Below are positions 10,870 to 22,769 of a stretch of DNA of 64,000 nucleotides, in pieces. Position 1 is the stretch's first letter; every line of letters begins with the position of its first letter. Location of the stretch: contig JAFMOC010000042.1 in assembly GCA_019802505.1 (NCBI GenBank), positions 608,501-672,500 of the forward strand. Reading direction: 5' to 3'. The notes under the pieces were generated by a model that made no database searches, was not told the origin of the DNA, and worked only from the letters and a program-made list of their open reading frames with translations. The position numbers and the translations under genes are program-made. This stretch comes from Corydoras sp. C115. Its lineage: Eukaryota; Chordata; Actinopteri; Siluriformes; Callichthyidae.

Positions 10870-13800
10870 CCTTTGACTTTCTAGCGTCACAAGAAGTCAT
10901 TTGTAGTCAATTATATATGAATTCCATTGTCTTGGAATTCCAAGAAAAACTTTGTGTTGGTTACTCTCTAGTCTTCAAATACTAATAATAATAAGGTGCA
11001 GCATTTTTATATTCCAGACCAGCAATAAATTGCAAATAGTTGTTTCCCTCCTACTAAATATTTCAAATTAAGACCTATTTTTAGTTAGATACGTTATTAT
11101 GTAATTTAACTCATTTTTATTTATATATTTTATATATCTTAAAATCTAATTTTACATACTTTTAAAACTTTAGTTTCACAATTCTACTGTGTCAAATTTG
11201 TAGAACCTGACATGCAGGATTTCTTATATCACAATAGATGACTTAACAGCTTTGCATCAATGTAGTGGTCAATGCTGGGTCAGCACAAGGTGCACTAAAA
11301 AGGCATTTACAATCGGGGAAATAGCTGTGGAGGAAGTATTTTTTAGATGGACAAAGCATGCCAAACCATCTAAGGAAATCCCAGCTGGAATTCACTCTGT
11401 GTCAAAATTCTTATGCCCTGGGTAAAAAAAAAAACAAAAAAAAAAACAAAACCTTGGCTGGGTCACATTTGCATTTATATACAAGCCTCATTTCCACAAA
11501 AGTTTAAGCATTTATAAAAGTGCAATGAAATCCATTTTTCGCTAGACAAAGAAAATTTGTATCTTTAATGACAAACCTAATTAAAGGCATAAAATATAAA
11601 CACATTTAGAAATAAATAACTGAAACATTTAAAAAGTGTTGGGATGAAGGCAAAATTAATAGTAAAAACTTTATAGTAAGACTGTTTTAAACAACAGGTG
11701 AGGTCATCAATTTTGTTGTTCATTAGTATTGCGTATTCACCAAAAGTTAATCTTTGCAAGCAGAGCTGCGGCATAGTTTGGCACTTTGTGACAAACTTCA
11801 TGGGAGTATTGTCAGTGAGTCCATAGGGGGGGTGTCTATTTTGTGTTGTAAATTCAAGTCACAGCAATTATGTTTATCAATGCCAGAGTGAAAGCATGTG
11901 TTCTTGCTTTATTTCTTTTTTTATCTTAAACAAAACATTTATCCTAACAGGACCTTGAAGTTACAATGACTAATCTTATCTTTTTTATGCAAGCCATTCA
12001 TAATAGTGTTACAAATGTAATGTTTTCTTCATCATATTTTTATATTGTTACACTAATAGCAAGCATAGTCATTTGTATCTTTCATATTTCAGATGAAGTA
12101 AAATAAACTGAAATTCCTACAAAATGAAACATTTCAATTAGTGTCATTTTTACAGCATTCATATCGAGGTTTTACCAATGAATGTAGTGCCCTAAGCCCC
12201 AGAAGAACTGGACACTGGACACATGAATAATGAAGTGCTTCAGGAAAATGTTGCCCCTTAGCTCTTGGATTTTCCAAAGGAAGAGAAGATTAGGCTCTTA
12301 ATTAGTGCTTGCAAAGGAGAGGCTCAATTTATGGGATAGCAAGAGAGGGAGAAGGGGAAAAGGGCAGTAAGATGTCCAATTGTCTGTTATGGGCCCCCCA
12401 TTACTAAAGGAAGGGGGGTTAGGAGGATGAACAGACCTTTCTTTTCAACAATAGGGGTGCAATTCGCCTTTATGGCCATTCACTGGAAGTGGGTTTGTAA
12501 CTTCCAGAAAGCGTTGAGAATATGGGGTCAGAAAAGTAATGCCTGCATCAAAAGTGTTCACTACCCACCCAACAGCACTACCCTTAGAAAAAAGATAAAC
12601 GGCCTCAGTCAGTACTATGAATAGAGAGAAAGTTATAGGCAGTAACTAAAAAGGAACTCATGAGAGCAGATTTAACAATGACAAGAATAAAAGGGCAAAC
12701 TTCAAGACCTGGCAAGCAAATAAGTACCGAATCTATGTTTTTCCTCTCTGGAGAGGAATTTTATAGTTTGTATATTGAACCACATGTTATTTAAAGAAAC
12801 TATTATTTTATTCTGAGCAAATGTAATCTATCATTACTTATTATATTTTGTAGTGTTTTAATTCATTTGTGAAATCTACTAATTAAATATTCATTTTCTT
12901 TAAAAGAGTATTATATTAGTTTAGTTATAGACTAGTTATACTTTCTGAATATGCATACCATAATATGCAACACTGTTTTCTAGATAGTGCTAACATAATT
13001 TGTTTTATTACATGATTATTTTTGTAGCAGCTGGGTTTTATTACTTCTTATTAAAAACTAAATATGGGTGGTAACTTGCTCATCTCTCTTTTCTAAATTA
13101 ATATTCCCAAACATAAACATTTTAAACAAATTTCACTGCTATTTAAATGTGAAGATACGTTCAGGCCAAAACTTATCAGCCTTTTCTTTCCTAAAATAAT
13201 CTTTACATTCTCTTTTGAGCGATGCAAGCTATTTTTTTCTTAATCATGTCACAGTATTTCTTGTTAATATGATAAATGCTCTTTACAATTGATTTACTGG
13301 TTAATAAATTTATTACTAATATAAATTTACATAAACCCATCAATTAAAAAAATAATAGTTTTACGCAGTTCTGATTTTGCAAATATCCACTACCAATGAA
13401 ACCACTTCACGAGTTGTATTGTTCTGCTTTGCTTCCAAAGCTAAACTGAATGGCAGTAATTCTCAATGGGAAGACTATTGTTGAGAAATAAATGCTGAGT
13501 AAGCTTAGAAGAACTCTAGTCAGGTTTTTTTATATATTGGGAATCGTGAAAGTTGTGTTCTTTTCAGGTTCCATTTGTAAGTTAAGAAGTGGTCAAGTCG
13601 TGACATCCTTAAACCGTTTCTATTTTAGGAATCACCTTGTTTGTGCTTGTAAAACCTTAGTGTTGGTGTATGAGAACATCCTGCTTGTTTTAGGCTTGAC
13701 CTTTGACCTATTGACCTAAACCTTTAGTTCTTGAAAGACCATATATCTTTCAGACGCTAAACTTCCTACTCCCATTTGCTGGTGATTGAATTTAAAAATG

Positions 13801-14394
13801 TTCCCCTATTTGACATGAGAATTGTTTGCTTTCTATTTATTTATCACTTGTTTTTAAATCCTAACTAGTTTTTAGTTACAAACAGGTTACAAACACATTT
13901 CAGGCATGAAAATCATTGTTCACGTAAAAAAATACATTTTGATTATGATTAAGCATTTAACATTCTAGTAACGATGGAGTCAACATGGAACACAATAACA
14001 CTGAAGTTATATCAGGCACTATCAGGGGCCGTTTTACAATCTACTCCCTAACTGAATTTGTTCTAATCATAAATAATATATAGAAAGCAGGAATAAAAGT
14101 AACACATTGTAATACAATTCTTTGAATCAAAACATTCTTTACTGTATACTGAATTACTGTATGCTGAAAAACTAATATGTTAAAACTGCATTTCATTGTT
14201 TTTTACTTTTAATAAGCAATAAGAATAAAGTTAAAATAATAGATCTACCTAATCTATACTGCATGTATAAATAACATTAGTGTTCTGTGAAGCTCTCTCA
14301 AGATAATCTTCTATTGTAAAATGTATATATCATGGGAACCGAGAATATACTCATGGGAACCAAGAAATAAAAGTGCCATTACATTTTTTGTAGG
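10870..14394. other. gli2 intron 2, no gene seen
   Basis: AT-rich intron with short A runs (about 11429-11450). A denser, mixed-composition block at about 12180-12420 stands out from its surroundings. Short reading frames (11577-11801, 12427-12624, 13492-13719) have no motif or splice context. Confidence 0.45.
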
Positions 14395-14408
14395 GATTTC
14401 CTAACTAT

Positions 14409-14756
14409 CCATCCATTATCTTCCGCTTTATCCTATATTAGGGTCGCGGGGGGGTTCCCCATGCCCATCCAGGTGAGAACGTTTCGGGCGCTGGGCAGAT
14501 ACACCCAGGAAAATCTATCGCTGGGCACACACTCACTTACACAAACACGCACACAAACACACTCTATATGGGGCAATTTGGAGACCTCAATTGACTTGAT
14601 CCATGTTTTTGGACAGTGGGAGGAAACCCGAGAACCCAGAGGAAACCCACGCGGACACGGGGAGAACATGGAAACTCCACCCAGATGGGGATTCGAACCA
14701 GGAATCCCTAGCGCTGAGAGGCGAACGTGCCAACCACTAAGCCACCGTGCCACCCT
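14409..14756 (-). mobile_element. SINE copy, near full length, 14-bp target duplication
   Basis: Minus-strand head ggtggcacggtggcttagtgg, B box ggttcgaatcc, body and a GGAT-type tail (atccatccattatc as printed). A perfect duplication, gatttcctaactat, lies at 14395-14408 and 14757-14770. The opposed 101- and 106-codon reading frames here are shadows of the SINE. Confidence 0.95.
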
Positions 14757-16258
14757 GATTTCCTAACTATTGAGGGTAAAATATTTAAATACATTTTTTT
14801 TTATTGTAGAGTCATGACAAGTTCACTAATACTAACAATCCTCTTGAACTAAACCTAAACCATGAAAATGCCCTTTGCGCACAAATGTAAAATATTAAAA
14901 ATCACAATTAATTAACAAAATTTGACATAACATTCCTCCTTCCATAAACTGTCCATGTTCTTATGTGGCGATCATATTGGAGAGAAAAAAATAGGAGGTT
15001 CCCATTACCCAAACCAATCATATTTTATATTATTGAAAATGTCAGGATGTCCTCTTTATAAGACAGCAGGAATTTATGAAGTAGCTCATGTACAATTTGT
15101 AAATATAAATAGTCAAATAGTCCAAAAAACAAATGTCCATTACAGAGGACACAAGTTTATAGGTTGATTTCCAGGAGGATATGAATAAACTTTGTTTTAG
15201 TTGAGTTACTCTAGTTATTAATTCAGATAATTAAATATGATATATTAATTATGTCCAGAAGCATGGATCTTGTAATTATGAAACCATTTTGCAGTATTAG
15301 ACCTCAATTGTTCTCTTTTAAACCATCTGGTTCGTGAACTGGTTCTGTTCAGAATTCCTAGAACCATGGCTCAGTTTTGCAAATCTGTGTTTTCATTAGT
15401 TTAGGTAAAATCCTGGTAATAAAATATGCATCACAACTACACTACATTAAAAAAAAATTTGCAGCATGTGGCAGGCCACTGGTGATGCCTCCATTGTTTT
15501 ACTCTCTATCTTTGAGAACAGACTTCTGGTCCTTTGTCTCTTTTTGCTTTTTTTCAACATCAGGTCAATTAAATGCTAAATGCATTTATATAATTAAAAG
15601 TCAAGATCAAATTACTGGCAATACAAGCTTATTGCAATTGACAGATTATTGGTTTAAGATGCAGGATCCATTAAAATGCAAAAAAGTAAGAATTTTTCAT
15701 CTAATAACCTGACAGCTTTTTTGGGGCATTACACACAGTAACATATGTATTTGTTTAGACAGTAAATGGACCACATCGCTTGTATAAAACAAGCCAAATC
15801 TTAGAAATCTACATTAAACATCTACAGAATGTCCTGCATGTTTTGTATTTATACTAAAGCTTAGGAAGTGAGAGTCAATTGAGAGTCCACTATGTTTTTC
15901 TTCACACACTTGTTTAAGTCCTCTTGGTACTCTTTGTAAATATTGTCCAATGAGCAGAAGCATGCTTCTGTCTGGCCCAGAGAGTGCACTCTGTATAGAG
16001 CAATATTTATCTTAGCAAAGGCTGCCAGGGAAGCCTGAAAAGGAGCACAAGAGGTCTACGTAAACACTTTGGCGGGATCATTGAAGGCCCTGTAACACTT
16101 TACTGAAAAGGACCAGTGGATCATCTTTGAATCAACAGTATAGCAGTAACTGGAGATTAGACAAAAGCAGGCAGACACCCCATTGTTTAATGACGGGGAG
16201 AGAAGCACTAACTAGAGGAGTGGGGGTCAAGGGGGAATCGCCCTACCATGGCCTTTCT

Positions 16259-16259
16259 T

Positions 16260-16293
<34 letters not shown>

Positions 16294-16345
16294 GCTAATC
16301 CACACAAATGCACATACAAACACATACACACACACACACACACGC
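16259..16345. repeat. CA microsatellite, two blocks
   Basis: (CA)n at 16259-16291 and again at about 16319-16345, separated by a CA-rich spacer. Opposed reading frames of histidine/threonine or cysteine/valine repeats here are artefacts of the repeat. Confidence 0.95.
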
Positions 16346-18437
16346 ATGCACACACATTATATTCTTGAATGTCAGAACTTTTTAGAACAAAAGGACTTTT
16401 TGTCATGTTTACCCTAAATATTTCGCAATAATCTAATGACTTTTTAATTTCTTTCAAGCAAAAACAATTCAACAATGACCTTGTTGTAGCACGTTGACAT
16501 AAGAAGGCATTTGATCTGATGTTTTAGTATTCATTATAGTCATAGACTCATAGTCAGTGACACCCCCCCCCACAAACTTCCATCTCATCACGTGCTCCAA
16601 AATGAAACAGTGTACAAAAAAATTAGCTTCGAATATATAAAGCAATCTTAATATCTAAAAATAAATGTGATGCCATTGAAATAAAAATTCTGAAATAACT
16701 CAATTAGTTGCTCCATAATTTTCACTTGCATACATTTTATAAGAAAAAAGCGGGCAGCAATTAAGTCAGCCTGTTGGATACTTAGGAAAGAACACAAAGT
16801 CTTAAAGTGTTATCTAGGTCCAAGTTTTAGCTTTTACAGTAAAGTAACATTTCAATAAGAAGAGCAGAGCTGTCACTTCCACTAATTTCTGCTCAAAGAA
16901 ATGATAATGAAACAAAATTAGTATTAAAAATGGCCATCAATTATAAGGGTTACAAGAAGAAAGGGGTGAAACATAAAAGCTGTGCAATAGGAATGTTTGA
17001 AACAAGTGCAGGCTAAAGTGACATTCTGGATGAATGGTTGCAGGCTGACAGTGAAGAAGAATTCTACAATGGGCCCTGTCTAAGAGCAGGGTCATTAACA
17101 CATATAATAGAGAAAGACATCACTTCAGACATCCTAATTTGGTAATAAGGCCATTGATGACAAGAAATAATGAAAAAAATCTTTTAGCATAGAGCATCAT
17201 TTTAAAATGAGTAGCATATACATCTCGGCTCAAAAAATTTCCAGTGTGGCATTTGAATCATGCACTCAAAATCTGAGGGTTATCTCAACCTTGAAGCTTT
17301 GGACATGAAAGAGAAAAAAAACAACCATTGTGAAAGGTTTTTCACGTTTTTTGTGCTTGCATTACCACATGCTCTCTGTTAATATCTTGAGCTATTCAAT
17401 AGTGTATTGTGTATAGTGGAGTATACAGCTGTTTTGCATGAGTAAAAATGCAAATGCAAAAATTTTATTTGACAAATCTGTTTACAGTAAAAAAGGTAAT
17501 ATCAAATGGCAATAGTCAGGTAAACTGGTGCTTGTATCAAACAATACCCACAGGCACAAATAGTGTTTGTTACTGGCCTAAGCTGAAACATATAATTTAT
17601 ATAATTATAAAATACACTAAATTGAAACTGAATTATCTGTGTGTGTTTTATCTGTGTTTTAATGCTGCTCACTAAAGATTGGTTTTGAGGGTACTCTTTA
17701 CTTACAGTTTCAGAATTTCTATAAAACTAAAAAAAGGTTTAATAATTCAGTCAGTACGTGGTAGTAAATTTCATCAGTTTAGAATGTTTATGAGGCTTAT
17801 GTATAACTTTTAGGCTAGTAAAGAAGCTATGAACTCAAGAAGAATAGCGTATAATTTATTGGAGTGTAATTAGGCCCACGTGTAAATCACTACCAGACTT
17901 CATGCCTTTCTAATGAGATGTTTGGGTAGATTTCAAAGCAGTATAGTTTTTATGTTGTTTATAAAGAAGACTTTGTTAGTCTTTTCAAATGATATGGCTC
18001 AGAAAAGTTTCTAAAGAAGACAGTATTAACTGTTCATGTACATTTTAAATGTTGTGTGTTATGTAAAAATGACAGTGAATTAGGAGGCAACTGAATGATG
18101 CATTGGGCTAACCCACAAGATATGATGAAAGAGCTTGAATGCAAATTAGAGAACATGAACAGGCTCTTTACCTTTGTGATGGAAGCAGGATGGAATTTAA
18201 AAGTGTGTACCAGAAAAAGTGATTAAAGAGAATTTCTCCAGTCCCGCAATGTAATTTTAAAGCACACTGAAATTTAACAATCACTGCTGCCTTGATGAAG
18301 ATACACATGTGATACAGATGTTAGCATTTTATACTTACTAATGGGCATCATATGCTTCCCTTTTGATTTTGTATGCTCGCATTTAACAAGGATCTGTAAC
18401 ATGTTGCATACCTTTTTAATTGAACCTGGTACAGCGA

Positions 18438-18488
18438 ACATTCACTACTATAATGAACTATTATTTACATTCACTACTATAATGAACT
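18438..18488 (+). repeat. Short tandem duplication, 22-bp match at 29-bp period
   Basis: acattcactactataatgaa plus ct occurs at 18438-18459 and 18467-18488 without mismatch. Confidence 0.9.
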
Positions 18489-18929
18489 CATTATGACTAA
18501 TAAAATAGTTATTGTGTTATTATCAAAGTTAAAAGCTTTGGCAATAATTATAACCCAAATGTAATGTTTCAATTGTACATGATGTAACCGAAAGTATGGG
18601 TAAGAATTAAAAATCAAAAATGTGAAAAACTACATTATGTCAAATTAGCAATTTATTATATACTTCATAATGATTAATAATACATTTAATAAATGAATAC
18701 ATAACACATCATTTATCTGTCATATAGCCATGCTTGTTTTATGAAGATTCACAATAAGAAGTGCATTATTATGAACAAAACACGGGAAAAATGTGTTGTT
18801 AGGTTGGACAGGAAGCAGAGCACAGTTACACGTCTTTTCCATGATTTATTCACAATAAGACACAACCTTGAGTGACTTATTGCTTTTATAAAATGGTTAC
18901 AGACTGTAATGAAGAAACAGGGTTTGATT

Positions 18930-19012
18930 CAATTGGCATTTCAAAGAAACTACTGAAGACGCATCTTTTTAACAAACACCTGCAGGATAAGATAACATGT
19001 AAAATAAACTTT
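18930..19012 (+). mobile_element. LINE ORF2 C-terminal remnant
   Basis: The plus strand reads ISKKLLKTHLFNKHLQDK and stops soon after. The pattern xLKTHLFxKHL is the usual end of fish L2/CR1-type LINE ORF2 proteins. The rest of the element is missing or unrecognisable. Family assignment is from memory of the motif alone. Confidence 0.6.
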
Positions 19013-19631
19013 TAACCTTTATTTTTGTTGTTCTGCGCTCGTGGGAATGTTGCTCCAGCATCTTTGTTCAGTAAAGTTAGAATGCAGTATGATGCAAAGT
19101 TGATTAAGTTCAGTGGACAGTTACAGACATCTTTTCCCTCGCTTCCAAAATTTTAAAAAGAACCTGGTGCACTGATTCTGGGAATCCAGGACTGTTTTTT
19201 TTATCTTTTAAGAATAGTTCCAGGACCCACGCCATATTTCACAAGCACTATTATGCATGTTGCTCCTAATGTCTGAAGGCTGTCAAACTCGTATTATTTT
19301 TACTAATTGAGCACATTTTCTTCGGGAGTTAATAGCAATTATGCTGTCTGAGTGCATTCCAAAAGCTGTCATATCAGAGGTGCCTGAGGTGTCAAAACTG
19401 CTCTCTCTCTACACTCACTAGCCACTTTATTACTTATTCAGTTCTCACATGACATTGCATACAGAAAGCTGGTGGCTGAATAGTTTTGGTTGGTGCATTA
19501 TTCTCAGTCCAGTAGTGAAGTGTGTAAAAAGGCATTTGTAACTAAAAAGTGCTTGTATTTTACTAGTATAACTGATAAAATAAAAAAATGACTACTTAAA
19601 CAAGTCGTACCCAAAAGTGAGTTGTATATAT

Positions 19632-19980
19632 TAGGGGTGTAACGGTATTTTGTGTGAACTGTTCAGTACGGGCCTCGCTGTTCAGTATGGGCCTCACGGT
19701 TCAGTACAGACCTGACTGTTCGGTACGGGCCTCACTGTTCAGTAGGGGTCTCACGGTTCGTTATGGGCCTCACAAACAAGACAAGCTCTACACCCTATCT
19801 GAGTTGCGAGTTGCACTTTAGCTGTAAACATTTCAAGCATGCCATGCTAAGTGATGATCAGTTTAGAGGCGGAGTATTGACCTTGAGTGTCATTCAAATT
19901 AACCGTGTGGAAGGAGTTTGGGTTAAAGTGATTGACAGCAGCACTGCAGCAGCACTGTGCGGCAGTTATTTGGTATAATT
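19632..19980. mobile_element. Possible hAT-type fragment with 19-bp tandem repeat
   Basis: ttaggggtgtaacggta matches the start I know from fish hAT elements (CAGGGGTGTAACGGTA). It is followed by six degenerate 19-bp units of the form ctgttcagtacgggcctca at 19659-19772. The far end is not identified; a 71-codon frame here has no known motif. Confidence 0.5.
19659..19772 (+). repeat. Six-unit 19-bp minisatellite
   Basis: Six consecutive 19-bp units, consensus c(t/g)gttcagtacgggcctca, with one to five differences each and no length change between units. Confidence 0.9.
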
Positions 19981-21598
19981 TGGAAACATTTAGAACATGC
20001 TAACGCATATTGGGGAGAGTCATCTACATTGATAACCATAATCTCTACTACATTTTACACTAACTAAAGTAAACCTACAACTTTTATGAGTTAACATGTG
20101 CGGGCCTCATCCTCTGCTTCGAGATATGAAATCAGACAGAACAAATATATCACTGAAGCAATAAGCATGTATAGTAATCCTAATTGTGTTTACGTTTCAG
20201 ATGCCCCGTGATGTATACGAGCTCCCACACTTGTATAAACAATTCACATGCTATTAAACACTTTTAAACCCACAGAAATTTGGTAACATATAAAGCGCAA
20301 AATGCTGCAACTATAAGATTCGTGTTCGAGTAAGTGAGTAAGTGAGTAAATTTTTCTACATAATCATAACCTCATGGACCTTACTTTGTGCACTGGGACA
20401 TAGTTACCTTTTATCAGAGTTTTATCAAACTCTTATCACAGCTTGCTCTGTGTTTTCCCACCTATGGCAATAGGACTTAACAAGCTATCTGAATTTAATA
20501 ATTAAGAGGCATGTCCCAATACTTTGGTCCTCAATGTGTTCATTCTTGATCCATGTCCCGTAATAGGTTTTATGCTTGTCTGTGAAAGGTACCATTTTCA
20601 TTACTTTTATTTATTGTTTGGAATATTTTTTGCCTTTTGTGTCTGCCTTGGAGTCCATTTACCTTTGGGGTGCAACTTTAATTTTGGGTAAATTACTTTT
20701 TAAATTCCATTTTCATTTTACTTATGACTTTCTGACATCTGATCTCAGAATTTCAATATACTCTCACTGGCTACTTGCTTCTGCACTTAATTAATCCGTT
20801 TCACTTGCTGTGTATGTGTGTAAGTGTGTTTGTGTATCTGGAAAACCAATAAATGCTTAAATTTTGCAGTATTTCCAATATATAGATAAATTCATATATA
20901 CGTACAAGTAAATAGACTTACAAGAATAGGTGGGGGCCTGTCACTTTGATCCCTTCCCATGTCAATTATAAGAGTAAACCATTGGACAAAGCATTACACA
21001 AGAAGTAGTCTCTCCAGCTGTAACAGAGCAAACTACTTGAGCTAAAAAAAAAGGAGGGGGTTGCTGTCTGCAAACTTGTGAACTGTTGTTTTCTGTGTTA
21101 GTTGCTCTGCTCACTTTTCCTCTTGACTTAATCTTGGCAGGCCTAGGATGACTCGCTCTGGGCTCAGACGCCTCAGTGTCTCTACCAGCAGGGTAGACCT
21201 CTGCTTGACGGAAGAGAATATTACCTGAAGCAGAACATTTATTGGCCGCTACCCAGGTATCTTCAGCTAATGAATATACCAAGTACTTGTATTAAATAGT
21301 CAGAAAACTGAATCAGTAGAGAAAGCTTTAGGTAAATAAAAGCTTATTTTACTTCTTTCATATTAAATGAGTTTTGTCAAATTAAATCAAATTAGCCAGT
21401 ATGAGTCATTTGACTAAATTTTAATCAGTTTCTATATATTCTATAATCTGTTGGTTTATACAGTGCAAATCATCACTTAACTTAGTCAATTTAACTTAAA
21501 AACTTGTTTATATGAACTAGCTTAAACACTGGATAAAACACAAGCGTAAAAGAAAATAATTTTCTATACTCTCAAAATGGAAATTAGAAGACTTTGGG

Positions 21599-21860
21599 CA
21601 TCCCGATATGGGTGGAGTGTCCATGTTCTCCCTTTGTCTGCGTGGGTTTCCTCCGGGTCCAAAAACATGGATTTGAGTTAAATTGAATGCTCTAATTTGC
21701 CCCATTTAGTGTGTGCCCAATGATAAAATTGGCGTCCTGTCCTGAAAGTATCTGCCCAGTGCCCAAAACATTCTCCCCTGGATGAACATGGGAAACACCT
21801 TCTCAGTCCCACCTCCGGCGACTCTAGTAGTGGATTAAGCAGAAAATAATGAATGAATAA
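21599..21860 (+). mobile_element. SINE fragment, 5'-truncated
   Basis: Begins within the former B-box region (atcccgatatgggtggag) and continues through aaaaacatggatttgag to the gaatgaat tail. Head and B box are lost and point changes are many, so it is an old copy. Intronic, antisense to gli2. Confidence 0.85.
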
Positions 21861-22448
21861 AAAAAGACTGATGACTGTGGTTAATTTTAACCATACAGAG
21901 CTAACTTTAAATTTACCAAGATCCACTGCTTGCAACTGAGTTTATTTTTAATATGATTATTTGAAAATTGCCTTCTGGTTGCAAAAGTAAACATAAAGTT
22001 ATAATAGAGAGTTTGACTAGTGCTACTGACTCTGGATACATGCCAAAAAACAAAGACAGATACATAATGGCCATTAATTTTTCAGTCATTTTGACCAAAG
22101 TATCTCAGACATTTCAATAAGACCCTAGGAATTTGTGTTTACAATGGTTGCATCAATTTCCCTTATTACATTTGAGATTTTAAAGGTCAAAGCTACTCAA
22201 ACTTTAAATGTTCCAACAGGACTGACTTCTTTAGAACATGGGTGTGGAAGAATGATACAAAATATTTATGCTTTGTTTTACACACAGCAGCTAAGAAACC
22301 ATGTGTTGCTTCAGCTGCTCAACATTAGCAGCAAGATGAGTTAATGGCTTGGCCTGAGCGCTAACTGCTGATAACTGGATGCTGGATATTTTTTGTCATG
22401 AATATTTTAAAAATGCAATTTAGTAGTAGTAGTAGTAATAAATAAATC

Positions 22449-22493
<45 letters not shown>

Positions 22494-22547
22494 TAAAGTG
22501 AAGTCGCACAAAGTAATATTGTATTATGAAGGAATTAATATATTTAA
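21861..22547. other. gli2 intron 2 with AAT microsatellite
   Basis: Intron sequence with (AGT)n then (AAT)n at about 22422-22491. Nothing else is recognised. Confidence 0.5.
22422..22491. repeat. AGT/AAT trinucleotide microsatellite
   Basis: tagtagtagtagtaat passes into a long (AAT)n run. Confidence 0.95.
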
Positions 22548-22554
22548 CTCTCAG

Positions 22555-22762
22555 CGCGATAGCTCAGTGGTTAGGGCGTTGGGCTAGCAATCTGAAAGTG
22601 GTGGGTTTAAATCCCAGTTCCACTAAAGTTACCAATGTGGGTCCTTGAGCAAGGCCCTTAACCTTCATTGCTCCAGGGATGTTGTGATTAACCCTGTGCT
22701 CACCTTGTAAGTCGCTTTGGATAAAAGCATCTGATAAATGACCGAATGCAATGCAATGAATG
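22555..22762 (+). mobile_element. V-SINE-like element, full length
   Basis: The tRNA-like head gatagctcagtggttagggc (A box) and gggtttaaatccca (B box) are followed by the central block gtccttgagcaaggccctta and the tail gtaagtcgctttggataaaa. Central block and tail are those of the vertebrate V-SINE superfamily (HE1 and relatives), whose tail is copied from a LINE. A 7-bp duplication, ctctcag, lies at 22548 and 22763. It is a different family from the more abundant SINE of this window. Confidence 0.85.
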
Positions 22763-22769
22763 CTCTCAG

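Larger units (their letters stand above)
14771..21598. other. gli2 intron 2, central part
   Basis: Mostly unique intron. It contains CA microsatellites at 16259-16291 and 16319-16345, a 29-bp tandem duplication at 18438-18488, a LINE C-terminal remnant at 18930 and a hAT-like fragment at 19632. A complex block near 16040-16250 is a weak candidate for a regulatory element. A 106-codon minus-strand frame at 20962-21282 has an acceptor-like start and a donor-like site but no recognisable family and is not called. Confidence 0.45.

Noticed and set aside
20962..21282. Minus-strand 106-codon frame with acceptor-like cattag and donor-like CAG|gtaata
   Set aside because: No recognisable family; the gli2 exons at 31007 and 5920 join in phase without it. 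Left as intron.
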